From the NCBI RefSeq assembly GCF_004358105.1, contig NZ_SMYL01000001.1, forward strand, positions 310,001-374,000: a stretch of DNA of 64,000 nt, written 5' to 3'. Position numbers and translations under genes: made by a program. The first letter of the stretch is position 1. The number at the start of each line of letters is the position of its first letter. The stretch is from Sapientia aquatica. GTDB taxonomy: Bacteria > Pseudomonadota > Gammaproteobacteria > Burkholderiales > Burkholderiaceae_D. Of the stretch, positions 41,387 through 51,072 are shown piece after piece. The notes under the pieces are model-generated. The model made no database searches, was not told the origin of the DNA, and was given only the letters and a program-made list of their open reading frames with translations.

Positions 41387-42673
41387 CTAAATAACGACTT
41401 CATAAATAATTTTCCAACGATTGGCTTCTTTTGCCCAATATTGGCGCTTGCGCGTTACGTTGCGATTTTTCCCAAAGCGGGATTCTTGGGTGAACGTGCT
41501 CACTAGCAGATTTTCTTTGCCGGGATAATAAAACACGGTGACATCACTAAGTTTGATGCTCAGATCAGCAGTGCCGGCAAACAGCGCTTGCTGCTTATCA
41601 AACCAAACCGAGAGACTATCGCCTTGCGGACTTCTAAATTTGCTGGAGTAATTGTTAAGCCAGCGCGAATCGCTTTTACTTTCAACATCCAAGCGCCAAT
41701 CGTTAATTAATTTGGTAGCAGAATCGCGTTCCTCATTCCATTTGGCGGGCGTAACAAATTCGACGTGTTCGCTGATGACTACGGGAGTTTTGCCAATTTC
41801 GACCGTTTCAGAAATTTTTTGCAAATCGGGATTGGTCAAAACGATGCAGCCGTCCGATGCCAAAGGAGGGCGGCTAAAACTGTCGGATGGCGTGCCATGC
41901 AACCAAATACCTTTGCCGCTGCGTCCATTTACCTTATCCCATTCATTCGGATAATTAATCGGCAATGCGCCAGCGCCATAAAAATCGGACAGTTTGGAAC
42001 CCGGTAAGTGACTGGTGATGTAATACACGCCAAGCGGGGTTTTTTGGTCGCCTTCTTTAATTTTTTCTACGCCCAGTTTGCCTTGGGTCATGTAGTAGTC
42101 AGAGACGAATTTTAGTTTGCCAGCTTGGTTTTCGTAGACATACAAGCGGGAGCGATTTGCGTCCACGACCAAGACATGTTTTTGATCGTCGCGCAGCTGC
42201 AGAACGGCTCGTGGCACTAGATTAGGATTAGGGCGCTCACTCAAAGATTTAATCCGCGCACGTGCTTCGTCGCGTAAATCTTTTAATTTGTCGGGTGGAG
42301 CATTTTTTGCAGCGCCAAACGTGGTTACCGGAAAATTATGCATCATCAATAAATCGCCTTGCACTAAATACCCAAGGCGAAATGTTGGGTACGCGGCGAC
42401 CAGCTTGTCGGCCAAAGCTTGTGCTGCGTTGAGCTTATTTTGGGCAAGTAATTTATAGACTTCGATCAACATGGCATCGGGATCGGGTGCGGATGTTGAT
42501 GCGGCTGCGGTCGAGGAAATTGCTGTGGGCGGTGACATCGGCGCGTTTTTTGCGCGTGAGGCGGCGTTGGCTTGCGCCAAGATACAAAAAGTCAGCGCCA
42601 AAAAGATACTTTTGGCGCTTGGTAAATTCGATGAAGTCACTTGAGCTGCACTTTTAAAAACAGAACTAGGCAT
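41387..42673 (-). CDS. L,D-transpeptidase (YkuD family) with C-terminal NTF2-like domain
   Basis: A 428-aa exported protein with a signal peptide ending near AQANAAS. A helical region (about 55-130) precedes the YkuD catalytic domain (VLVVDANRSRLYVYEN onward). The active site is HGTPSDSF followed by SDGCIVL, with the catalytic Cys. The family crosslinks peptidoglycan or attaches proteins to it. After it, about residues 310-428 look like an NTF2/SnoaL-type domain ending RKRQYWAKEANRWKIIYEVVI. ATG 42673 overlaps the stop of the upstream TPR gene (TAATG), so the two are translationally coupled. Confidence 0.9.
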   Translation of the reverse strand: MPSSVFKSAAQVTSSNLPSAKSIFLALTFCILAQANAASRAKNAPMSPPTAISSTAAASTSAPDPDAMLIEVYKLLAQNKLNAAQALADKLVAAYPTFRLGYLVQGDLLMMHNFPVTTFGAAKNAPPDKLKDLRDEARARIKSLSERPNPNLVPRAVLQLRDDQKHVLVVDANRSRLYVYENQAGKLKFVSDYYMTQGKLGVEKIKEGDQKTPLGVYYITSHLPGSKLSDFYGAGALPINYPNEWDKVNGRSGKGIWLHGTPSDSFSRPPLASDGCIVLTNPDLQKISETVEIGKTPVVISEHVEFVTPAKWNEERDSATKLINDWRLDVESKSDSRWLNNYSSKFRSPQGDSLSVWFDKQQALFAGTADLSIKLSDVTVFYYPGKENLLVSTFTQESRFGKNRNVTRKRQYWAKEANRWKIIYEVVI

Positions 42674-43779
42674 TAACCACCCGCCCGCTCCTGCGAGATT
42701 TGCCACTTGCCATCTTGTTTGGTTAAGACCAATGTTTTACGGCTGTCTGCTTTTAATTTGTCAGAATTATAGATTTGGCGGAATCGGACTGTGGCTGTAT
42801 TGCCATCGAACGATACTTTAGGTGAATCGACTTTAACGCTAATACGTCCTTTGCCTTCAATCCGCACGCGCCGATCTTCCGACCACGATTTGCGGGTTGC
42901 GCCTTTGGGCAATTGAAAGTCTTTGCCATAGAACGCTAAATAAGCCGAAGTGTTTTTGTCGCTCCACGCACTTGCCCAGGCATCGACCACCGCGAGTACA
43001 TCGTTTTGATCATTATTTTTGGGTTCGACCTTAGGTTCAGGCTTGGCGACTGGCTTGGTATCTAGTTTCGGTTCTACTTTGGCGGGAGCTGCGGCAGGTT
43101 TGGTTGCCGGAGCTGCTGGCGTTGGGGCAGCAGGAGTAGCGGCGGCGACTTGTTTTGCCGGCTCTGCTACTTTAGCTGGCGGAGTTACTGGCTTTGCTGC
43201 CGCGACTGGAGCGACTGGTTTGCTTGCTGCATTGTTGGCGACAATGCTGTTGCTGTTGGTGAATAAGTTACGAATTAATGTCAGCTTCAATTTGGCGCCG
43301 GAATTGCCCGAATCCAATTGCAATGCCTTGTCATACGCTTGGCTGGCCATTTTTGCATAAATGTCGCCTAAGTTTTCATGCGCCGTGCCATACGATGGAT
43401 TGGTGCGGATCGCCATTTCTAATGCTGCACGCGCTTTATCTAACTGATTGGTGGAGGCAAACAACACAGCTAAGTTGTTATAAGGCTCGGGCAAATCAGG
43501 GAAATCTTCAGTCAACTTCGTAAAAACAGCGATTGCCTCAGTCGTCTTATTTTGCTCAGCTAAGATCAACCCTTTAGAGAAGCGCATTTGGGCATCTTTA
43601 GGATGCTGCGCTAAGTAGGCATCGGCCTTTTGCAACGCTTCGGGATATAAGCCGCTTTGAATTAATCTAGACACATCGGCAACATCATCGGCCAAGGCCG
43701 GAATCGAAATAGTGCTCGTTAAACTGGCAACGGCGATGCCAAGTGCGATAAACCAGCTGCGCGTATGTTTACTTGTCAT
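42673..43779 (-). CDS. exported TPR protein with C-terminal NTF2-like domain
   Basis: A 368-aa periplasmic protein. A signal peptide (to IPALADDV) is followed by four or so TPR units (about 30-165) and an Ala/Pro/Lys-rich linker (about 185-255). A C-terminal NTF2/SnoaL-like domain (VVDAWASAWSDKNTSAYLAFY to KWQISQERAGG) completes it. The terminal domain resembles the one that ends the downstream L,D-transpeptidase. Coupling of the two genes suggests they act together at the cell wall; that is inference. Confidence 0.85.
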   Translation of the reverse strand: MTSKHTRSWFIALGIAVASLTSTISIPALADDVADVSRLIQSGLYPEALQKADAYLAQHPKDAQMRFSKGLILAEQNKTTEAIAVFTKLTEDFPDLPEPYNNLAVLFASTNQLDKARAALEMAIRTNPSYGTAHENLGDIYAKMASQAYDKALQLDSGNSGAKLKLTLIRNLFTNSNSIVANNAASKPVAPVAAAKPVTPPAKVAEPAKQVAAATPAAPTPAAPATKPAAAPAKVEPKLDTKPVAKPEPKVEPKNNDQNDVLAVVDAWASAWSDKNTSAYLAFYGKDFQLPKGATRKSWSEDRRVRIEGKGRISVKVDSPKVSFDGNTATVRFRQIYNSDKLKADSRKTLVLTKQDGKWQISQERAGG

Positions 43780-44074
43780 TTTGTCGTAATGTGAGAGTTG
43801 GCTTAGATGGTATACTGAGCGTCCAATATTTTTAGTTTTTGGTACCGCTGCAAAGGCATCATATTAGCAAAGAAGTTGTGAAAATTTGTTAGTTTCTTGC
43901 GTTGTGCCAGGTTTTATATGCCTTTGCGATCATTTTTGCACTGAATTTATCAACAAATGTTGGCCTTATTCTCGCTAAACTGAAAATCTCACGAGATTAA
44001 ATTAAAGCGCCAAATTCGACTGCTTTTAGTTGTTCTGACTCATTTATCAATCTTTTTACCATCCCATTCACTCC

Positions 44075-45460
44075 ATGAGCGACCAAAAAATCTACAACAC
44101 GTTGGCACGTGAGAAACAAAGCTTTACCCCGATTGATCCAGGCAAGGTGCGCATGTACGCCTGCGGAATGACAGTCTACGATTACTGCCACATTGGTCAC
44201 GCTCGCCTAATGGTGGTGTTTGATATGGTGCAGCGCTGGTTGCGTGCGTCTGGTTACGCGGTAACTTACGTGCAAAACATCACCGATATTGACGATAAAA
44301 TCATTGCCCGAGCAGGACAAAACGGCGAGTCAATCTCAACCCTAACTGCCCGCTATATTCAATATATGCAAGAAGATGCAGCCGCATTGGGCGTGCAGTT
44401 GCCGGACCATGTGCCACGCGCCACCGCCTACATTCCGCAAATGGTGGAATTGATTGAAAAATTACAAAAAAATGGCTTGGCTTATCAGGGCACCGATGGC
44501 GATGTGAATTTTTCAGTGCGTGATTTCCCCGGTTACGGCAAGTTATCCGGCAAGTCGCTAGATGATTTGCGCGCGGGTGAGCGGGTGGATGTTAATTCGG
44601 GTAAGCGCGACCCGCTAGATTTTGTGCTGTGGAAATCGGCCAAAGAGACGGAACCCGAGGAAGTAAAGTGGGATTCGCCATGGGGACGTGGTCGTCCAGG
44701 TTGGCATATCGAATGCTCGGCCATGGCGAGCGACTTGTTGGGCGAACATTTTGATATTCATGGCGGCGGACAAGATTTGCAATTCCCGCACCATGAAAAC
44801 GAAATCGCCCAGTCCGAAGGCGCGCATCAACATACTTTTGCTAATTATTGGATGCACAACGGATTTGTGCGGGTCGATAATGAAAAAATGTCCAAATCGC
44901 TAGGCAATTTTTTCACCATCCGCGAAGTATTAAAGGAATACGACCCTGAAGTTGTGCGCTTCTTTATTTTGCGTGCCCATTATCGTAGCCAGATTAATTA
45001 TTCCGATGCTAATTTAGATGATGCTAAATCTGCATTGAAGCGACTGTATTCGGCGCTCAAGGAAGTTCCGCCCGATGCGCAGCCGTTGGAGTTGAATGAG
45101 GCCTTTGCCAAGCAGTTTTACGCTGCGATGTACGACGATTTCAACACCTCGTTAGCGATTGCTGCCTTGTTTGAGTTGGCCACAGAAGTGAACAAAAACA
45201 AGTCGCCGGCGCAAGCGCGTCAGCTGAAATTATTGGCAGGAATTTTGGGCTTTTTAGAGCGTGAGCCGCAAGAGTTTTTGCAGTCGGGCAACGAAAATGG
45301 GATGGCAGAATCGGAAATCGCTGATAAAATTGCAGCCCGAACAGCGGCCAAGCTAGCCAAAAACTTTGCTGAATCAGACCGCATACGTGCCGAATTATTG
45401 GCCAATAACATCATATTGGAAGACAAGCCCGGCGGCATTACTGAATGGCGCCGAGCATAA
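44075..45460 (+). CDS. cysS: cysteinyl-tRNA synthetase
   Basis: A 461-aa class I synthetase. The zinc and HIGH region is [16 protein letters not shown]. Further zinc ligands lie in [13 protein letters not shown] and [10 protein letters not shown], and the KMSKS loop is [10 protein letters not shown]. The length is typical. It diverges from the TPR gene across 295 bases. Confidence 0.97.
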   Translation: MSDQKIYNTLAREKQSFTPIDPGKVRMYACGMTVYDYCHIGHARLMVVFDMVQRWLRASGYAVTYVQNITDIDDKIIARAGQNGESISTLTARYIQYMQEDAAALGVQLPDHVPRATAYIPQMVELIEKLQKNGLAYQGTDGDVNFSVRDFPGYGKLSGKSLDDLRAGERVDVNSGKRDPLDFVLWKSAKETEPEEVKWDSPWGRGRPGWHIECSAMASDLLGEHFDIHGGGQDLQFPHHENEIAQSEGAHQHTFANYWMHNGFVRVDNEKMSKSLGNFFTIREVLKEYDPEVVRFFILRAHYRSQINYSDANLDDAKSALKRLYSALKEVPPDAQPLELNEAFAKQFYAAMYDDFNTSLAIAALFELATEVNKNKSPAQARQLKLLAGILGFLEREPQEFLQSGNENGMAESEIADKIAARTAAKLAKNFAESDRIRAELLANNIILEDKPGGITEWRRA

Positions 45461-45464
45461 TTGC

Positions 45465-46115
45465 ATGACAAATCCACCTTATCGCGAGCTCCCCGAGTAC
45501 TGGGAGCAAGCCAAACAAGAGTTAATGAAGCGCGACCGAATTATGCGCAAACTTATTCCTCAGTTTGGTGATTTACGTCTTGCCGGTCGTGGCGAGCCAT
45601 TTTTGACTCTGTGTCGTTCAATTGTCGGTCAGCAAGTGACGGTTGCGTCAGCGGATGTTGTCTGGGGTAAATTCTTGGCGACTTGTGTTAAGTGCACGCC
45701 TAGTAATGTGATCAATGCTGGCTCCGAGCAATTACTGGCTTGCGGCTTGTCCAAACGCAAAACTGAGTATATTCTCGACTTAGCAGGGCATTTTAAAGAA
45801 AAACGGGTGCACGTTGAAAAATGGGCGGAGATGGCCGACGAAGACGTCATTTCCGAGCTAATTCAAATTCGTGGCATCGGACGCTGGACAGCGGAGATGT
45901 TTTTGATATTTAATCTGCTCCGGCCAAATATTTTGCCGTTGGATGATCCGGGCTTATTAAAAGGCATCAGTATTAATTATTTTTCCGGTGAACCTGTTTC
46001 GCGCAGCGATGCCAGAGAAGTGGCGGCTAACTGGGAACCGTGGCGCACAGTCGCTACTTGGTATTTATGGCGCAGTTTGGATTCGGTTGCTACTGAAACC
46101 AAAGCCGCCAACTGA
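45465..46115 (+). CDS. DNA-3-methyladenine glycosylase II (AlkA-like, HhH-GPD)
   Basis: A 216-aa base-excision repair glycosylase. The helix-hairpin-helix is LIQIRGIGRWTAEMFLIF, and the catalytic Asp is in LPLDDPGLLKG. FLTLCRSIVGQQVTVASADVV is the typical GPD start. It lacks the N-terminal domain of E. coli AlkA and so resembles the short bacterial form. ATG 45465 is four bases after the cysS stop; a frame extending back into cysS is ignored. Confidence 0.92.
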   Translation: MTNPPYRELPEYWEQAKQELMKRDRIMRKLIPQFGDLRLAGRGEPFLTLCRSIVGQQVTVASADVVWGKFLATCVKCTPSNVINAGSEQLLACGLSKRKTEYILDLAGHFKEKRVHVEKWAEMADEDVISELIQIRGIGRWTAEMFLIFNLLRPNILPLDDPGLLKGISINYFSGEPVSRSDAREVAANWEPWRTVATWYLWRSLDSVATETKAAN

Positions 46116-46256
46116 TTGATTTACGTGATTTTGCTTTAACTGGGTTGGTCGCAGGACATAATTTATTCGATCGAATGTTGATTTAGGTAAATTTTTAAGC
46201 GCGACAAACCGATATAATTTTGCAGTGTTCTTAAATGCTGCGTTAAGGGAGTTAGG

Positions 46257-47231
46257 ATGACTAAAACTACATTTCTGAGCTTTGAGCAATCCGTTGCCGA
46301 ACTAGAGTCTAAGATTGAAGAACTACGTTTTGTGCAGGATGATTCAGCAGTCGATATTTCAGAAGAAATCGACCGACTTTCCAAGAAAAGCCAGTTATTA
46401 ACCAAAGATATCTACGCCAAACTTACCCCATGGCAAGTGTCCCAAATCTCCCGTCATCCGCAACGCCCCTACACCCTCGATTACATCAACGAAATTTTTA
46501 CCGATTTCCATGAATTGCATGGCGACCGCAGCTTTGCCGACGATCAAGCTATTGTCGGTGGCTTAGCGCGCTTTAACGGTCAAGCATGTATGGTCATGGG
46601 TCATCAAAAAGGCCGCGATACCAAAGAGCGCGCCATCCGCAATTTCGGTATGCCAAAACCAGAAGGCTATCGCAAAGCGATGCGTTTGATGAAGTTGGCC
46701 GAAAAATTCAATTTGCCGGTGTTTACCTTTATTGACACCACTGGCGCATGGCCTGGTATCGACGCTGAAGAGCGCGGTCAGTCCGAAGCGATTGGCCATA
46801 ATTTGTACGTGATGGCCGAGCTGAAAGTGCCACTGATCGCCACCATTATTGGTGAAGGCGGTTCTGGTGGCGCGTTGGCCATGGCGGTCGGTGACGCTGT
46901 GTTGATGTTGCAATATGCAACATACTCCGTTATTTCACCAGAAGGCTGTGCATCGATTTTGTGGAAAACATCCGAACGCGCTGCCGATGCCGCTGAAGCA
47001 TTAGGCTTGACAGCACATCGGTTGAAAGCAATTGGCTTAATCGACAAAATTATTACCGAGCCATTGGGCGGCGCACATCGCGATCCGAAGCAAATGGCGG
47101 TGTTGGTAAAACGCGCATTGGCCGATACATTGCGCCAATTCCAAGGAGTTAAAACCAAGGATTTGCTCGAAGCTCGCCATGAAAAACTGATGAGCTACGG
47201 TAAATTTAAAGAAACAAAAGCAGCTGAATAA
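46257..47231 (+). CDS. accA: acetyl-CoA carboxylase carboxyltransferase subunit alpha
   Basis: A 324-aa subunit that, with AccD, transfers the carboxyl group from biotin to acetyl-CoA in the first step of fatty-acid synthesis. It has an N-terminal helical region ([16 protein letters not shown]). The crotonase-fold core contains [30 protein letters not shown] and [16 protein letters not shown] lies before ATG 46257. A terminator follows. Confidence 0.97.
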   Translation: MTKTTFLSFEQSVAELESKIEELRFVQDDSAVDISEEIDRLSKKSQLLTKDIYAKLTPWQVSQISRHPQRPYTLDYINEIFTDFHELHGDRSFADDQAIVGGLARFNGQACMVMGHQKGRDTKERAIRNFGMPKPEGYRKAMRLMKLAEKFNLPVFTFIDTTGAWPGIDAEERGQSEAIGHNLYVMAELKVPLIATIIGEGGSGGALAMAVGDAVLMLQYATYSVISPEGCASILWKTSERAADAAEALGLTAHRLKAIGLIDKIITEPLGGAHRDPKQMAVLVKRALADTLRQFQGVKTKDLLEARHEKLMSYGKFKETKAAE

Positions 47232-47280
47232 TTTGTTTTATTCGGCGAAATAGTTTCGCCAGTTCCGTGTTACGAGTGCC

Positions 47281-47330
47281 AAGGCAGGTGGACGCAGAGT
47301 AAATCTGAGTCACTTGCCTTTATTTATTTT
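47281..47330 (+). terminator. rho-independent terminator after accA
   Basis: AAGGCAGGTG (47281-47290) pairs with CACTTGCCTT (47311-47320) with one G-U pair. A smaller CAGA/TCTG stem lies inside, and TATTTATTTT follows. tilS starts only 11 bases later. Confidence 0.75.
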
Positions 47331-47341
47331 AAGAGCCGTCC

Positions 47342-48727
47342 ATGCAAGCACAATTTGATTTGGTCTTGAATCAAATCCTTACCAATCTGCCGCCGCAAAC
47401 CGAACAACCGCGCATTGCCGTGGCGTATAGCGGAGGCCTTGATTCGGCGGTGTTGTTGAAACTGTGTGCGACCTTTGCTCAACATCATTCTTTGCCACTG
47501 ATGGCGCTGCACGTGCATCACGGATTAAGCCCCAATGCCAACGCTTGGGTCGTGCACTGCGAGCAGCAGTGCAAGGCGATGGATATTCCTTTTGAAGTCG
47601 CCTATGTTCAACTCGGGCAAACGCAAGACGAAGGCATCGAGGCCACTGCGCGTAAAAAACGCTATAGCGCTTTAGGTCAACTGAGCCAGCAACATCAAAT
47701 TGACGTCTTATTGACCGCACACCATCAGGACGATCAGGCAGAAACGTTGTTGCTGCAATTATTGCGTGGTGCTGGGATAGCTGGTTTATGCGGGATGCAG
47801 CAAAGTCATTACGCCAAAAGTTTGCTCGAAAACGAAACCTTATTGTTAGTGCGTCCATTATTAAATGCGACCCGTGAAGAGATTGAGCGTTACGCAACCG
47901 AACATCAAATTCAACACATTGAAGACGAATCCAACTTGGATGAACGCTTCGCCCGCAACGCGCTGCGGCATCAAATCATGCCGCTGTTGGCGCAGCATTT
48001 CCCCGGATTTCAATCACGCTTTGCTCGCACAGCGTTGCATGCGCAATCTGCGTTGGTGCTGTTAGAACAGTTAGCGCAACAAGATTATCGCCTATGTTTG
48101 TCCGAATCGAATTCGCGTGAATTAAACGTGGTGACGCTGCAAGACTTGCCTGACGAGCGCATCGACAACGTGCTGCGTTATTGGATCGCTGTGCATAATG
48201 TCCAAATGCCGAGTGCGGCGCGTTTGAGTGAAATTCGCAAACAACTTTTGCATGCGCGTGATGATGCCCAAGTTTGCGTAAAGCATGGTGAAGTAGAAGT
48301 GCATCGATATCGTCAGCAATTGAGCATCGCTAAATGCGCGCTTCCAACGCCGGATGTAATCAGTTTTGTTTGGCAGGGGCAAGCCAGTATTGCCTTCCCT
48401 TCGTTTGCAGGACAGTTGTGTTTCCATAAGGCGCAGCCCGATCAGTTCGGAATCCCAAGTAAATGGTTGGCCGAACAAAGGCTGCAAATTCGACCAAGGC
48501 AGGGCGGGGAAAGGCTTAAATTAGCGCCCAATCGTCCAACGCGCGATATGAAGAGTCATTACCAAACCGCTGGGATTGCGTATTGGCAGCGGGAGCGATT
48601 GCCGTTTGTTTTTGCCGATAAAGAATTGGTTTTTGCTGCAGGAATTGGGATGAACGGCGCGCTCAGCGCATTGCAACTCAATGGGGATCAAGCGGATTGC
48701 TACGTGTTGGAATGGCAGGCGGATTAA
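47342..48727 (+). CDS. tilS: tRNA(Ile)-lysidine synthetase
   Basis: A 461-aa enzyme that converts C34 of the AUA-reading tRNA-Ile to lysidine. The ATP-PPi loop is AVAYSGGLDSAVLL. The N-terminal domain continues with LHVHHGLSPNA and TAHHQDDQAETLLLQLLRG, and the C-terminal substrate-binding domain includes LQIRPRQGGERLKLAPNRPTRD. The start is ATG 47342. Confidence 0.96.
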   Translation: MQAQFDLVLNQILTNLPPQTEQPRIAVAYSGGLDSAVLLKLCATFAQHHSLPLMALHVHHGLSPNANAWVVHCEQQCKAMDIPFEVAYVQLGQTQDEGIEATARKKRYSALGQLSQQHQIDVLLTAHHQDDQAETLLLQLLRGAGIAGLCGMQQSHYAKSLLENETLLLVRPLLNATREEIERYATEHQIQHIEDESNLDERFARNALRHQIMPLLAQHFPGFQSRFARTALHAQSALVLLEQLAQQDYRLCLSESNSRELNVVTLQDLPDERIDNVLRYWIAVHNVQMPSAARLSEIRKQLLHARDDAQVCVKHGEVEVHRYRQQLSIAKCALPTPDVISFVWQGQASIAFPSFAGQLCFHKAQPDQFGIPSKWLAEQRLQIRPRQGGERLKLAPNRPTRDMKSHYQTAGIAYWQRERLPFVFADKELVFAAGIGMNGALSALQLNGDQADCYVLEWQAD

Positions 48728-49018
48728 CTATCTTGGTGCTGGTTCAACTAAATTTGTTTAACGATTAAGTCATCAAATGTTAATCAAACGGGGCTGATTC
48801 CTGCGCCCATCAAAGAAAAATAATCCTTTTTATAAAAAAGCTGCATTTTCTTCGGTGATTTGGCGAAGTTTCACTAAATTTCTTAATACTATTCAGTTAT
48901 AAGCATATTTAAGTAACAAACTAGGCTTGTTATTTTGCGTTGCAGCATGTAAAGTTAGTGGCTTATTTTTTTGCGCAGTTTGCACCACTTTCTGTTCCTA
49001 TTTGCTACTACATTCACT

Positions 49019-50269
49019 ATGGCTTTAATTGTTCATAAATACGGCGGTACTTCGATGGGCTCAACCGAGCGCATCAAAAATGTCGCAAAGCGCGTGGCCA
49101 AATGGCATGACGCAGGTCACCAAATCGTTGTTGTTCCCTCCGCCATGTCAGGCGAAACTAACCGAATTCTGGGCTTGGCCAAAGAAATTTGCGACCAACC
49201 CGATCCGCGTGAACTCGACGTCATCGCAGCAACTGGCGAACAAGTTTCCGTAGGTTTATTGGCGATCGCATTGCAAGCCATTGGCAAGCAAGCCGTTTCC
49301 TACGCGGGCTGGCAGGTCGCCATCAAAACAGACGCCGCGCATACCAAAGCGCGTATTGCGAGTATCGATGACGTTAAGGTTAAACGTGATTTAGATGCCG
49401 GCAAAATTGTAATCATTACCGGCTTCCAAGGCGTGACCGAAGATGGTGACATTACTACGCTTGGTCGTGGTGGCTCGGACACTTCTGCCGTTGCAGTGGC
49501 AGCCGCATTGAAGGCGCAAGAATGCTTGATTTTCACTGACGTCGATGGCGTGTACACAACCGATCCGCGTGTGGTGACTGAAGCTCGCCGTTTAAATACC
49601 GTCACCTTTGAAGAGATGCTGGAAATGGCGTCTCTCGGTTCAAAAGTATTGCAAATCCGCTCGGTCGAATTTGCCGGTAACTATAAAATGCCAACCCGCG
49701 TTTTATCATCACTAACTGACCCATTAATACCGCTGGAAATCGAAGCAAAATCCGGCACTCTGATTTCGTTTGAGGAAGACACCAACATGGAACAAGCCAC
49801 AATTACTGGTATCGCATTTAATCGCGACGAAGCAAAAATCACCGTATTCGGTGTGCCCGATCGCCCAGGAATTGCCTACCAAATTTTAGGCCCAGTGGCT
49901 GATGCCAATATCGAAGTGGATATGATCATCCAGAATCAATCCGTGGAGGGTAAAACCGATTTTACTTTCACCGTGCCGCGCAACGAATACACCAAAGCGA
50001 TGCAAGTTTTAGCCAGCGACGTGCAAGCGCAAATCCACGCTACCGGCATTATTGGTGACGCCAAAGTTTCCAAAGTATCGGTTGTTGGCGTCGGCATGCG
50101 CAGCCACGTCGGTATCGCGTCCCACATGTTCCGCACTTTGTCGGAAGAGGGCATCAACATTCAAATGATTTCGACCTCGGAAATCAAAATTTCGGTATTG
50201 ATCGACGAGAAATACATGGAGCTAGCAGTACGTGCGTTGCACAAAGCGTTTGGCATGGAAAATCAGTAA
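49019..50269 (+). CDS. lysC: aspartate kinase
   Basis: A 416-aa enzyme for the first step toward lysine, threonine and methionine. The catalytic domain begins [16 protein letters not shown] and includes [14 protein letters not shown]. Two ACT domains follow at the C-terminus (about 265-400) for feedback control. ATG 49019 is used; upstream in-frame sequence to 48971 is a hydrophobic leader not seen in this cytoplasmic enzyme. I looked for a lysine-riboswitch-like structure in the 290-base upstream gap and saw none. Confidence 0.96.
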   Translation: MALIVHKYGGTSMGSTERIKNVAKRVAKWHDAGHQIVVVPSAMSGETNRILGLAKEICDQPDPRELDVIAATGEQVSVGLLAIALQAIGKQAVSYAGWQVAIKTDAAHTKARIASIDDVKVKRDLDAGKIVIITGFQGVTEDGDITTLGRGGSDTSAVAVAAALKAQECLIFTDVDGVYTTDPRVVTEARRLNTVTFEEMLEMASLGSKVLQIRSVEFAGNYKMPTRVLSSLTDPLIPLEIEAKSGTLISFEEDTNMEQATITGIAFNRDEAKITVFGVPDRPGIAYQILGPVADANIEVDMIIQNQSVEGKTDFTFTVPRNEYTKAMQVLASDVQAQIHATGIIGDAKVSKVSVVGVGMRSHVGIASHMFRTLSEEGINIQMISTSEIKISVLIDEKYMELAVRALHKAFGMENQ

Positions 50270-50361
50270 TTTTTTCCGATTTTCGCTTGACCAAGCAACG
50301 GTGAGAAGCTATCATGCCTGTCTTCCAACGGTGAGCAACTAAAGCACTGTTAGAAAAGAGT

Positions 50362-50455
50362 GGAGACCTGGCCGAGCGGTCGAAGGCACTTCCCTGCTAA
50401 GGAAGCATGCGGGCTTAACCCTGCATCTAGGGTTCGAATCCCTAGGTCTCCGCCA
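50362..50455 (+). tRNA. tRNA-Ser (anticodon GCT)
   Basis: A class II tRNA beginning GGAGACC and ending GGTCTCC-G-CCA with encoded CCA at 50453-50455. The anticodon stem is CTTCC/GGAAG around CTGCTAA. A long variable arm (GCGGG/CCTGC region) and T-arm GGTTCGAATCC are present. It marks the boundary between dense core genes and the accessory region. Confidence 0.96.
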
Positions 50456-50487
50456 GAAACACGTTTCGAGCAGTAGCGAGAGACCCC

Positions 50488-50526
50488 AAAACCCGCATAA
50501 AACCAAGTGTTTGTGCGGGTTTTTTG
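50488..50526 (+). terminator. terminator after tRNA-Ser
   Basis: AAAACCCGCA pairs with TGCGGGTTTT over a loop of about 16 bases, followed by a T-tract. Confidence 0.8.
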
Positions 50527-50529
50527 TTT

Positions 50530-51072
50530 CTAACAGTTTCATATGTCATGGTTACAGCGTGGTCGTTAGGAATATTGTGAATCGCCTACCTAGACGATTC
50601 GACATTCAATTATTCGAGTGCAGATATTTTTTGGCTCAACATATCAAGGCATTTACCCTCTTTGTGCGAACCATTCCAGATAAAATCATTTCGCTTACTT
50701 CGTTGGCGCGGTGATACGACACTTCCTCGTTTGTACATCGTTGTTACTCAAGCTTGAAGCATGCGATATTGGCGAATTTATTCACGAACGAAGTGGATTG
50801 TATGTTATGCGCAGATCATCGTTGCGATCAATTAGTTTGGCTATAACGTCAGACCGGTTTGATAGGCGAGGGGATATTGTGGAGCCAATTATGCTAGTAG
50901 GGTAAGCTGGCCTGTGCTTGCAGTCCGGCGCGCCTAAACGTCTGTTGGCGCGCTTGGTTGACAGTGGGAGGTGAGCACATGCTCTAACGATGCGGGTCAA
51001 CGCTGGGTTGATGGCTGGCGTTTTAGGAGTACGTAGCACGGCTACGCAACCTTAACGACATATGACCCTGCC
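50530..51072. other. 543-base gene-poor gap after tRNA-Ser
   Basis: Only short frames without ribosome sites or recognisable products are seen. The last part (50954-51072) is the conserved upstream block of the following gene, described separately. No integrase remnant or duplicated tRNA end was found. Confidence 0.5.
50954..51072 (+). promoter_or_regulatory. conserved promoter/leader block, copy A
   Basis: This 119-base block aligns nearly end to end with 61541-61660 ahead of the paralogous gene. Both begin TTGGTTGAC and contain TTGACA (A, 50958) or TTGACC (B), followed after 19-20 bases by TCTAAC/TCTAAT, a plausible promoter. Both then carry a hairpin with stem CGTAG/CTACG whose loop differs (CACGG here, ATTAT in B) and continue CAACC. 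Conserved stem and variable loop suggest a structured 5' leader. Confidence 0.55.

Noticed and set aside
48728-49018. Lysine riboswitch ahead of lysC
   Set aside because: The gap is AT-rich, and I could not find the multi-helix core; relatives usually lack it.
50362-50455. tRNA-Ser as an att site with a second tRNA-end copy bounding an island
   Set aside because: I looked for the tRNA 3' end (GGTTCGAATCCCTAGG) up to 64 kb and found no second copy; no integrase is present.
50711-50905. Plus frame with GEFIHERSG resembling the antisense of the Ser/Thr kinase gene (1066-1266)
   Set aside because: The minus strand shows no kinase motifs and has stops in the matching frame; the likeness is short and probably chance.
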